A stretch of DNA of 6,952 bases from Nitrospirota bacterium (GCA_016214375.1 JACROQ010000092.1:1-6952); one strand, 5' to 3'; shown: positions 1-6,369, counted from the first letter of the stretch. Notes: generated by a model from the sequence alone, not told the origin. Made by a program: numbers and translations.

Positions 1-611
1 AAACTTGCGGTCACCCCACCGAATGTGGGGTCTGTCAGTATGGAGATGTCCGGGACCCCGGCCTCTGAGAGGCGGGCTATGGCCGCGCTGGTCTTGGCCC
101 TCTGCATCAGGGACAGTATCCCTTCCTGCATCCTTGCCCCGCCCGATGCCGAGACGATGATAAGCGGAACCCTGCTATTAAAAGAGGCCTCCGCTGCCCG
201 CAGTATCTTTTCTCCGACGACAGACCCCATGCTTCCACCCATAAATTTAAAATTAAAGACACCCAGAACTACGGGGTGGCTGTTGATCCTTCCCTCTCCA
301 TAAATAAACGCATCTGCACAACCGGTAGACTTCTGATAGCTTTTGAGCCTGTCTTTGTATTTCATGGAATCCTTGAAGCCTAAGGGATCGAGTGGAGAGA
401 TCTCCCTGTCGTACTCTTTAAAACTTCCCTCATCAAGCATCAGGGTGATTCGATCTTCAACAGAGATATAGAAGTGATATCTGCATTTTGGGCAGACCAT
501 AGAGCTCTTCTCTACCTCTTTTCTATAGATAACCTCTCTACAGTAGTTGCACTTGATCCAGAGCCCTTCCGGGATCTTTATCTTCCTGTCTTCTCTCCTA
601 AACCAGGGCAT
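1..611 (-). CDS. accD: Acetyl-CoA carboxylase carboxyltransferase subunit beta, N-terminal part (3' end off the left edge)
   Basis: AccD pairs with AccA to form the carboxyltransferase that moves CO2 from carboxybiotin to acetyl-CoA, giving malonyl-CoA for fatty acid synthesis in the cytoplasm. The frame opens with ATG at 611 and runs 203 codons without a stop to the window edge; the family is usually about 280-300 residues, so roughly the last 80-100 are missing. The N-terminus MPWFRRED is typical, followed by the four-cysteine zinc finger C21-x2-C24-x15-C40-x2-C43. The crotonase-like core is visible in NFKFMGGSMGSVVGEK, the oxyanion-hole stretch SASGGARMQEG and LTDPTFGGVTAS. Upstream of the ATG there is only a weak purine-rich GAAAGA as ribosome site. 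The start lies about 13 bases inside the gene side of a MITE-like element, so the normal leader may have been replaced. No frameshift or stop is seen. Identification is very secure. Confidence 0.96.
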   Translation of the reverse strand, partial: MPWFRREDRKIKIPEGLWIKCNYCREVIYRKEVEKSSMVCPKCRYHFYISVEDRITLMLDEGSFKEYDREISPLDPLGFKDSMKYKDRLKSYQKSTGCADAFIYGEGRINSHPVVLGVFNFKFMGGSMGSVVGEKILRAAEASFNSRVPLIIVSASGGARMQEGILSLMQRAKTSAAIARLSEAGVPDISILTDPTFGGVTAS

Positions 612-711
612 AGAATATCTTTCAAATTTGATGAACTCGTAAAAAGTCACCAGAAGCACTATTTGTCATTCCTTCACTTCGTTCAGGACGGCGTCTGAGC
701 AAAGCGAAGAA

Positions 712-736
712 TCTGATAAAACAATGAGTTATCAGA
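712..736. repeat. Short hairpin inside the MITE-like element
   Basis: TCTGATAA at 712-719 is the exact reverse complement of TTATCAGA at 729-736, with a 9-base spacer. It sits just before the first 93-bp unit and overlaps its first five bases. It has no T-tract typical of a terminator on either side, so it is more likely part of the element's own structure. Confidence 0.55.
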
Positions 737-917
737 CCCTTCGCGGAGTTTACCCTGAGCAAGATTCTTCGGTCGCTTCGCTCCCTCAGAATGACAAGCG
801 AAGGGCTCAGGGTGACAGTGAAGGTCAGACCCTTCGCGGAGTTTACCCTGAGCAAGATTCTTCGGTCGCTTCGCTCCCTCAGAATGACAAGCGAAGGGCT
901 CAGGGTGACAGTGAAGG
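732..917. repeat. Perfect tandem duplication of a 93-bp palindromic unit (2 copies)
   Basis: Bases 732-824 and 825-917 are identical over all 93 positions. Each unit contains two inverted word pairs: CCCTTCGC (737-744) with GCGAAGGG (798-805), and ACCCTGAGC (752-760) with GCTCAGGGT (805-813). Their order is A-B-A'-B', so the pairs interleave rather than nest and cannot both form in one simple hairpin. Because 93 is divisible by three, spurious open frames run through both units on both strands. Complete identity implies a recent duplication, slippage or gene conversion. From memory, similar CCCTGAGC/GAATGACA-type words are abundant dispersed repeats in several uncultured bacterial lineages. 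Confidence 0.93.
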
Positions 918-956
918 ACTTTTTACGAGGCCATCATATTTTAATTAAAAAAAATT

Positions 957-982
957 GAAATATGGGAAGTGTCCCCTTTTTT
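957..982. repeat. GGGAAGTGTCCC motif next to the hydrolase stop codon; possible weak terminator
   Basis: GGGAAGTGTCCC (964-975) forms a short GGGA/TCCC stem with a 4-base loop and is followed on the plus strand by C and six T (977-982). It begins a few bases downstream of the hydrolase stop on the minus strand, where a run of U (from the A-run at 947-954) follows about 10 bases after the stem. The stem is too short for a confident intrinsic terminator. From memory the motif resembles sequences dispersed near transposons in uncultured Nitrospirota and Desulfobacterota, but this was not checked. Confidence 0.3.
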
Positions 983-985
983 GCC

Positions 986-1740
986 TCAGATTTCAAACAT
1001 GTCTCCATCTTCAAGGAGGATGAGATTATCCATCCTCAACCCGCAGATCTCCTTCCTGATCTCATCTACGAAGGGCGGCTTCAGATGATAGACCCCTATC
1101 CATGTCTCCTTCTTCAACCCAGCTTTTTTGAGTTCCTCAGTCAGAAGATGCGGGGTCAGATGTTTCGTAATCACCGCCCGGTCTTTCAGTCTGTTTGGAT
1201 AAGAGACCTCTACCATGAGCGCCTTTAAATTTTGCGCATTGTTCGCCTCTGACCATATCCTGTCTGTCGTTCCTGTATCTCCTGAGTAGAGCATTGAAGC
1301 CGGACCGTCACTGATTAAAAACCCCGTCGTGGGTACCGTATGGTGGCCTTCACCGAAAGCCCGCCCACAACGACAGTACCCCCCTCCCGCATTGTGCTGT
1401 ACCGGACAGCAGGGTTATCGGACGTTGGAAGCCTTGAGAGGTCCGGCCACACAGAACCATTGAATATATGTTGTTTGAGAAATCCTATCGTCTCCTCTGT
1501 GCCGAATACCTCTATCCCTCTCCCCCCCTCTGCCAGCAGTTCCGCTATGAATGGGAGGGCCTTTATATGATCCAGATGGATGTGGCTCAGGACCAGGTGC
1601 CGTATCTTTGAGATCTCATCCACCCCGCCCAGGGAGTTCACATTCCCGGCGTCTATGAGCAGATGGTCGTTGATTAAGAAGGCCGTGCTCTTATACCCAA
1701 GCAGTTCCGCCCCATAACAACCTAAGACCCTGAGCCTCAT
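986..1740 (-). pseudogene. Metallo-beta-lactamase-fold hydrolase, class II cyclic-nucleotide phosphodiesterase-like, split by a frameshift
   Basis: Two open segments on the minus strand together make one protein of about 250 residues. Segment one starts at ATG 1740 and carries the metal-binding signature S-H53-I-H55-L-D57-H58 after LLIDAG, as in zinc-dependent MBL hydrolases; the HxHLDH form and the later HLKP resemble class II cAMP phosphodiesterases. It should continue past Ala132 (codon 1347-1345), but the frame then runs off into a TAA. The other frame resumes at His (codon 1342-1340) as HTVPTTGFLISDGPAS and continues through YSGDTG, VEVSYPN, TKHLTPH and HLKPP to TGA at 986. Two unmatched bases at the junction, and a beta strand that looks short, suggest a small deletion. 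The ATG lies 3 bases after the trpA stop, so coupled translation is likely. Substrate is unknown; cyclic nucleotides are only a family-based guess. Confidence 0.8.
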
Positions 1741-1743
1741 CGA

Positions 1744-2547
1744 TCAGCCAATAGCCCCTTTCATCGCTCTGATAAATCCTGCAACGCGGGGCAGGAGGAG
1801 CCGCTTTCCCCGGTTTGCCTCGATCAGTTTGACAAGGGCGCTCCCGATGATAACCCCATCTGCCCACTTTGCAATCCTCTTAGCGTCATTCTCATTGGAT
1901 ATGCCGAAGCCAACGGCAATTGGGAGATCTGTCTGCTGGCGTATCCCGGGTATCTTCCCCCTGATCTCTGAAATGTTACGAAGCCTTGCCCCGGTGATCC
2001 CGGTCATCGAGACGTAATAGATAAACCCTGTTGAGGATAATGCGATCTTTTTTATCCTCTCCCCTGTACTGGTAGGGGCCAGGAGAAAGATGGTATCCAG
2101 TCCTGAGTACCTTGCGCATTTTATAAAATCTCCGGCCTCCTCCGGCGGGAGATCAGGGATGATCACCCCGTCAATCCCTGAGGAGACGGCATCTTTTGCA
2201 AATCTATCAATACCGTACTGGAAGATGATATTGTAGTAGGTCATGATAATCACAGGGATTGCCGCTCCATCTTTCCGTGCCCTTTTGATAAGGGCCAGGA
2301 CCGTCCTCAGCGTGGTCTTAGACTGAAGGGCGCGCTCCGAGGCCCTCTGTATTGCAGGACCGTCAGCGACAGGGTCTGAGAATGGGACGCCAAGCTCAAG
2401 GATGTCACCGCCTGCCTGCTCTATTGTGGATATCAAGGCCTCCGTTGCAGAGAGATCAGGATCCCCTGCCATGATATAGGTAATCAGGGCCTTCTTACCC
2501 TGATTCCTGAGTCTTTTGAATGTCTCCCCGATTCTTCCCATCCTCAA
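1744..2547 (-). CDS. trpA: Tryptophan synthase alpha chain
   Basis: TrpA cleaves indole-3-glycerol phosphate to indole and glyceraldehyde 3-phosphate and passes indole through a tunnel to TrpB. The 267-residue frame has the usual length. Counting from the first codon, catalytic Glu51 sits in DILELGVPFSDP and catalytic Asp62 in VADGP; IPDLPPEE, the loop LLAPTST, YYVSMTGITGA and the phosphate-binding VGFGIS and VIIGSALV all follow in order. The start is ambiguous: TTG at 2547 has GGGGA seven bases upstream, whereas ATG at 2541 is the more usual codon but has only GAGG right against it. The gene follows trpB after about 50 bases holding a C/G palindrome, and its stop is 3 bases before the hydrolase ATG. 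No lesion is seen. Confidence 0.97.
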   Translation of the reverse strand: MRMGRIGETFKRLRNQGKKALITYIMAGDPDLSATEALISTIEQAGGDILELGVPFSDPVADGPAIQRASERALQSKTTLRTVLALIKRARKDGAAIPVIIMTYYNIIFQYGIDRFAKDAVSSGIDGVIIPDLPPEEAGDFIKCARYSGLDTIFLLAPTSTGERIKKIALSSTGFIYYVSMTGITGARLRNISEIRGKIPGIRQQTDLPIAVGFGISNENDAKRIAKWADGVIIGSALVKLIEANRGKRLLLPRVAGFIRAMKGAIG

Positions 2548-2563
2548 TCCGCTTTCCCCGTCT

Positions 2564-2602
2564 TAATCCCCCCATCCCCCCTTAAAAAAAGGGGGGGGAT
2601 TA
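2564..2602. repeat. C/G-homopolymer palindrome covering the trpB stop codon
   Basis: TAATCCCCCC (2564-2573) is the reverse complement of GGGGGGATTA (2593-2602), and an inner CCCCCC (2576-2581) can pair with G residues at 2591-2598 across a TTAAAAAAA loop. The right arm includes 2600-2602, which is the TAA stop of trpB on the minus strand. It fills most of the trpB-trpA gap. In mRNA it would form a strong C:G hairpin between the two subunit genes, which might tune trpA expression or protect the upstream message, but the sequence does not show which. The homopolymer runs are also prone to sequencing and replication length errors. Confidence 0.8.
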
Positions 2603-3784
2603 CCGGTCCCCTATAATCTCTGAAACATGCTGTACATCCTTGTCTCCCCTGCCGGAGAGATTGACTATTATAACACGATCTCCCGGAAGGGAGGGTGCCA
2701 ACTTCATGGTATAGGCTATGGCATGGGCGCTCTCCAATGCCGGCATGATCCCTTCGATCTCACTCAGGAGAGAGAATGCCTTCAACGCCTCTTTATCTGT
2801 TACGTGAGTATAATCAATCCTCTTCACATCCTTATAGTAACTATGCTCAGGTCCTACTGCCGAATAATCGAGTCCGGCAGAGACCGAGTGAGTCACCATG
2901 ACCTGTCCATCCCTGTCCTGCAGGAGATAGGTCTTTGTCCCCTGAAAAACACCTGCGGATCCGGCGGCAAATCTGGCGGCATGTCTTCCAGTCCGGATCC
3001 CTAATCCTCCAGCCTCCACACCGATCATCCTGACACCCGGGTCATCCATAAAGGGATAGAACAGCCCGATGGCATTACTCCCTCCCCCGACACAGGCGAC
3101 AAGACAGTCGGGGAGTCTCCCCTCGGCTTCAAAGATCTGCTCCCGCGCCTCTCTCCCAATGACAGACTGGAAATCCCTGATCATCATGGGATAGGGGTGC
3201 GCGCCTAAGACAGAACCCAGCACATAATGTGTGGTGCGGACATTTGTAGTCCAGTCCCTCATCGCCTCGTTGATCGCATCCTTCAGGGTCCTGCTCCCAT
3301 GGTCCACCGGCGTCACTTTGGCGCCAAGGAGCTTCATCCGGAAGACATTCAGAGACTGCCGCGCCATATCCTCAGTCCCCATGTAGATCTTGCAATCCAG
3401 CCCGAACATGGCCGCCACGGTTGCGGTTGCCACCCCATGCTGTCCGGCGCCGGTCTCGGCAATGATCCGATCTTTTCCCATGCGTTTCGTCAGGATCGCC
3501 TGGCCTATCGTATTGTTGATCTTGTGGGCCCCGGTGTGACACAGGTCCTCGCGTTTGAGATATATCCTGGCCCCTTGGAGCTGCTTTGTCAGTCTCCCGG
3601 CAAAATAGAGGGGCGTGGGGCGGCCTACATATTTTGTAAGATATTATTCAAGCTCTTCCTTAAAGGCAGGATCGGCCTTTGCCTTTGAATAGACCTCTTC
3701 CAATTCTGCTAAGGCAGGCATAAGGGTTTCCGGAACAAACTTCCCGCCATAGACGCCGAAATGGCCGTTACTGTCAGGCAACAT
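2600..3784 (-). pseudogene. trpB: Tryptophan synthase beta chain, interrupted by an in-frame TAA at codon 47
   Basis: TrpB is the PLP enzyme that condenses indole with serine to tryptophan. The full frame is 394 codons, the normal length. It starts at ATG 3784, with an excellent AAGGAG five bases upstream, and overlaps the end of trpF by 11 bases. The N-terminus GHFGVYGGKFVPETLMPAL is canonical. Codon 47 (3646-3644) is TAA, inside what should read KEELxYYL-type sequence, and the same frame then resumes perfectly: YVGRPTPLYF, YLKREDL, the PLP lysine Lys88 in HTGAHKINN, AETGAGQHGV, GGGSNAIG, and NLSGRGDKD near the end. Relatives I recall have Tyr or a polar residue there, and TAT or TAC to TAA is one substitution. 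The first in-frame ATG after the stop is codon 102, beyond Lys88, so a restarted fragment would be inactive. It is either a real nonsense mutation or a base-call error. Confidence 0.93.
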
Positions 3785-4394
3785 GGTGACTCCTTACCTC
3801 TTTTATGAAATTTCTGATCTTTGCATGGTCCTTTTTCCGCACACTCACCTCAACCCCGCTGGATACATCAACCCCATACGGTTTGATCTTTTTTATCGCC
3901 TCTCCCACATTGGAAGGGGTTAGCCCGCCTGATAAGATGATCTGGCCATACTCCTTTGCCTCCGCAGCAAGCTTCCAGTCAAAGGATTTCCCTGTCCCAC
4001 CCTTGCTCTTTTCATGGTAAGTGTCCAGGAGAAAGGTGTCCAGCGGATACATCTTCATGCTGTGGATGCTCTCTGCATCTTTTACCCTGATCGCCTTGAT
4101 GATCTTTTCTCTGAACCTTGTGCAAAGGAGAGGAGACTCTGAACCATGAAACTGCAGCACCTGCACGCCGCTCTCCCGCAGGATACGCCTAACCATATCT
4201 TCGCTCTCATCCACGATGACGCCTACGGTCGTAATAAATACAGGCAATTTTGCGATGATGTTACGGGCATTACCTGGTTCAATAAACCTGGGACTTTCCG
4301 GATAAAACACAAACCCTACCGCATCCGCGCCCGCCTCTGCCGATGCCATTGCATCTTCCAGGTTTGTTATCCCACAAATCTTGACCTTTACCAT
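3774..4394 (-). CDS. trpF: Phosphoribosylanthranilate isomerase
   Basis: TrpF performs the Amadori rearrangement of N-(5'-phosphoribosyl)anthranilate to the carboxyphenylamino-deoxyribulose phosphate used by TrpC. The 206-residue TIM-barrel protein has family-typical length. VKICGIT carries the catalytic base Cys7, and the catalytic acid is Asp124 in FLLDTYH. GADAVGFVFYPESPR, QFHGSES, the KSKGGTGKSFDW loop, ILSGGLTPSNV and VDVSSGVE complete the phosphate-binding (beta/alpha)8 pattern. The ATG at 4394 has an AGGT a few bases upstream and a GGAG further up, a modest ribosome site. It follows trpC after 84 bases that contain two hairpins, and its last 11 bases overlap the trpB start, so trpF and trpB are likely translationally coupled. 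No lesion is seen. Confidence 0.97.
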   Translation of the reverse strand: MVKVKICGITNLEDAMASAEAGADAVGFVFYPESPRFIEPGNARNIIAKLPVFITTVGVIVDESEDMVRRILRESGVQVLQFHGSESPLLCTRFREKIIKAIRVKDAESIHSMKMYPLDTFLLDTYHEKSKGGTGKSFDWKLAAEAKEYGQIILSGGLTPSNVGEAIKKIKPYGVDVSSGVEVSVRKKDHAKIRNFIKEVRSHHVA

Positions 4395-4423
4395 TTGACC
4401 TATCGCTCCGTTTCTTCAGAGAG

Positions 4424-4442
4424 GCCGGCCATAAAGGCCGGC
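4424..4442. repeat. GC-rich hairpin in the trpC-trpF gap
   Basis: GCCGGCC (4424-4430) and GGCCGGC (4436-4442) are exact reverse complements separated by ATAAA, so a 7-bp stem with a 5-base loop can form on either strand. On the minus-strand mRNA it lies about 30 bases upstream of the trpF ATG. No U-tract follows, so it is not a typical intrinsic terminator. With the neighbouring hairpin it looks like a paired dispersed palindrome. Confidence 0.7.
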
Positions 4443-4451
4443 GCTGTCTCC

Positions 4452-4471
4452 TTGCCCAATAAATTGGGCAA
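4452..4471. repeat. Second hairpin in the trpC-trpF gap
   Basis: TTGCCCAAT (4452-4460) and ATTGGGCAA (4463-4471) are perfect 9-base inverted arms separated by two A residues; a practical fold is an 8-bp stem closing a 4-base loop. It begins 8 bases after the trpC stop in the direction of transcription. Nine bases separate it from the GC-rich hairpin. It could stabilise the upstream trpC message end, but no function is shown by the sequence. Confidence 0.72.
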
Positions 4472-4478
4472 CTACCGG

Positions 4479-5285
4479 CTATCCTACCAGTTCTCTTATC
4501 TTCTCACCCACGTCCTTAGATGTCACGATCGACTCACCCACCAGGATGGCGTGGACGTCGATGTTTCTCAACTTCTCAACATCCTCCCTGCTGGTTATCC
4601 CGCTCTCACTGACGACCACCTTTCCTTTGGGAATCTCTCTGATAACCCTGAAGGTGGTCTCTATATCTACCTTAAAGGTGGTCAGGTCCCTGTTATTGAT
4701 GCCAATGATCCGTGCATCGGCCCTCAGCGCCTTTTCAAGCTCTCTCTCATCATGGACCTCCACCAGACTGGACATACCCAGTTCTCTTGAGAGTAAAATA
4801 AAATCAGAGAGGGCTGCCGGCTCTAATACGGCGGCGATCAGGAGGAGTGCGTCAGCTCCTATATATCTTGATTCGTATATCTGGTACTCCTCAAAGAGGA
4901 AGTCCTTTCTCAGTACCGGAAGCTTCGCACTCTCCTTCGCAATGCCGATATTCTCAGGCCCTCCTGAGAAAAACCGCCTCTCGGTCAGTACGGATATCGC
5001 CGATGCCCCTGCCTCTTCATATCTTTTTGCAAGGTCATTAACCTTCAGGTCTGAGATCAGGAGACCTTTTGAAGGAGAACTCTTCTTAATCTCCGCAATC
5101 AGGCGGATATGCCTGTCGTCTGTCTTTGAGGATATCGCTGCAAAAAAGTCTCTCGGGGTTTCAACGTCACGGATGTGCGACTTGATCTCCTTAAGCGGGA
5201 GCCTTGTCCGGCATTCAATCAGCTCTTCCCTTTTGCTCTCAATGATCTTCGATAAAATTCCTCCTGCGGCCAACTCCCTGATCAC
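4479..5285 (-). CDS. trpC: Indole-3-glycerol phosphate synthase
   Basis: TrpC closes the indole ring by decarboxylating and dehydrating the carboxyphenylamino-deoxyribulose phosphate made by TrpF. The 268-residue single-domain TIM barrel has normal length and is not fused to TrpF. Key residues are all present: Glu65 and Lys67 in AEIKKSSPSKG, catalytic Lys127 in LRKDF, Glu176 in LVEVHDE, Asn198 and Arg199 in INNRDL, and Glu227-Ser228 in VSESGI, followed by the phosphate-binding LVGESIV. The start chosen is GTG at 5285, 15 bases after the trpD stop, with GGAG 12 bases and AGAGG immediately upstream. A textbook AGGAGG lies at 5265-5260 inside the gene, but the codons after it are ATT, TTA and TCG, so no ordinary start follows; the true N-terminus may therefore be slightly uncertain. 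Confidence 0.96.
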   Translation of the reverse strand: MIRELAAGGILSKIIESKREELIECRTRLPLKEIKSHIRDVETPRDFFAAISSKTDDRHIRLIAEIKKSSPSKGLLISDLKVNDLAKRYEEAGASAISVLTERRFFSGGPENIGIAKESAKLPVLRKDFLFEEYQIYESRYIGADALLLIAAVLEPAALSDFILLSRELGMSSLVEVHDERELEKALRADARIIGINNRDLTTFKVDIETTFRVIREIPKGKVVVSESGITSREDVEKLRNIDVHAILVGESIVTSKDVGEKIRELVG

Positions 5286-5300
5286 CTCTTCTTACTCTCC

Positions 5301-6317
5301 TTATGCCAACTGAGTCGTAGCCCTCTTTAATGCCTCCAATTTTGCCAATGCCTTTCCGGAATCTATAGATTCCTCTGCCACTTTGATAGCCGCCGGAAAA
5401 TCAGAGGCCCTTCCGCCTACCATAATCCCTGCGGCTGCGTTAAGGAGGACTATATCCCGCCTCGGTCCCCTCTCCCCCTCCAGGATTTTCAGGACAATCC
5501 GGGCATTATCTTCTGCGCTGCCTCCCTGGATATCCTCAATGGTCCCGGTCTTTATCCCGAAATCCCCCGGCCGGATTTTATAGGTCTTTACCTTCCCCCT
5601 GTACCCCTCGCTAACCATCGTCTCGCCGGTAATGGTTATCTCATCCAGCCCGTCGCTCCCATGCACTACAAAACAGTGAGAGGCCCCGAGGTTCAGCAAT
5701 ACCCTGCTCAATGTCTCTGTCAGGTGCGATGCGTATACCCCGACCACCTGACAGGCGGCGCCTGCGGGGTTGGTCAGCGGACCGAGGATATTGAATAGGG
5801 TCCTTATGCCGATCTCCTGCCTTGGTCCTATTGCGTGCCGCATCGCAGGATGATGCATCGGGGCAAAGAGAAACCCTATCCCTATCTCGTTGACACACCG
5901 CTCTACCCGTTCAGGCGGTATATCTATCGTCACCCCCAGCGCCTTAAGGACGTCTGCACTCCCGCACAGGCTTGAGACAGAACGGTTTCCATGCTTTGCC
6001 ACGGTGATGCCCGCTCCTGCCACGACAAAGGCAGAAGCCGTCGAGATATTGAAGGTGTGTGAACGGTCCCCGCCTGTGCCACAGGTATCTACCACATTGG
6101 AGTCCTGCACATTAATCCGGGCCGCCTTGTTCCGCATCACCCTTGCCGCGCCGGTAATCTCCTCTACCGTCTCCCCTTTTATCCTGAGGGCAACAAGGAA
6201 AGCGGCTATCTGAGCCGGAGTAGCCTGACCGCTCATGATCTCCTCCATAACCCCCTCGGTCTCTCCCTCGGTCAGGTCTGTTTTGTCTACAAGCTTGGTT
6301 ATGGCTTCTCTAATCAT
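5301..6317 (-). CDS. trpD: Anthranilate phosphoribosyltransferase
   Basis: TrpD transfers the phosphoribosyl group of PRPP to anthranilate. The 338-residue length is standard for the stand-alone enzyme, not fused to TrpG. The N-terminal helical domain (MEEIMSGQATPAQIAAFLVALRIKGET) is followed by the PRPP-binding GTGGD at 80-84, the NIST stretch, KHGNR at 108-112, the SSLCGSADVLKALGV loop, and the metal-binding Asp-Glu in SDGLDEI. NILGPLTNPA and LLNAAAGIMV are also canonical. ATG 6317 is preferred because MIREAITKLV matches family N-termini, although no clear Shine-Dalgarno sequence precedes it; the 52-base gap after trpG is AT-rich and shows no hairpin. Weak initiation or an upstream coupling signal is possible. 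No lesion is seen. Confidence 0.97.
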   Translation of the reverse strand: MIREAITKLVDKTDLTEGETEGVMEEIMSGQATPAQIAAFLVALRIKGETVEEITGAARVMRNKAARINVQDSNVVDTCGTGGDRSHTFNISTASAFVVAGAGITVAKHGNRSVSSLCGSADVLKALGVTIDIPPERVERCVNEIGIGFLFAPMHHPAMRHAIGPRQEIGIRTLFNILGPLTNPAGAACQVVGVYASHLTETLSRVLLNLGASHCFVVHGSDGLDEITITGETMVSEGYRGKVKTYKIRPGDFGIKTGTIEDIQGGSAEDNARIVLKILEGERGPRRDIVLLNAAAGIMVGGRASDFPAAIKVAEESIDSGKALAKLEALKRATTQLA

Positions 6318-6369
6318 AAGTATAGTGGTCGAGTGATTTTTAATAATACCCTTGAACCCTTAATTAAAA

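Larger units (their letters stand above)
624..941. mobile_element. MITE-like non-coding element with 25-nt terminal inverted repeats
   Basis: This fills the 374-base gap between the hydrolase gene and accD. Its ends are inverted repeats: 624-648 and 917-941 match at 22 of 25 positions, including a perfect 13-base core, CTCGTAAAAAGTC at 636-648 and GACTTTTTACGAG at 917-929. Between them lie a diverged repeat-like stretch (about 650-711), a small hairpin (712-736) and two identical 93-bp units. No transposase or credible protein is encoded; open frames here only exist because the 93-bp unit is a multiple of three. I see no clear target-site duplication. The structure fits a non-autonomous miniature element or a composite of dispersed palindromic repeats, but a definite family cannot be named from sequence alone. 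Confidence 0.7.

Noticed and set aside
25..303. Plus-strand open frame of 92 codons
   Set aside because: It is antisense to accD, whose minus-strand translation has clear family motifs.
732..917. CRISPR array
   Set aside because: The two 93-bp units are directly adjacent with no unique spacers and no cas gene nearby.
622..948. Open frames on both strands through the repeat region (for example 622-855 minus and 724-948 plus)
   Set aside because: They exist because the 93-bp unit is a multiple of three; the predicted peptides are internal repeats with no domain or ribosome site.
2600..3481. A separate short TrpB starting at the ATG at 3481
   Set aside because: It starts in the middle of the TrpB fold, lacks the PLP lysine and has no ribosome site; conserved TrpB sequence continues upstream to 3784 in the same frame.
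3644..3646. Genetic code change with TAA read as an amino acid
   Set aside because: trpB and trpD both terminate at TAA, and TAG and TGA also act as normal stops for trpC, trpG, trpF and trpA, so a standard code is far more likely.
4546..5313. Long plus-strand open frame of 255 codons
   Set aside because: It is the antisense shadow of trpC, which has a complete set of catalytic residues; the plus-strand product is Ser/Leu-rich with no recognisable family.
6318..6369. Attenuator or operator between trpG and trpD
   Set aside because: The 52-base AT-rich gap has no Trp-codon leader, hairpin pair or T-tract that I can identify.
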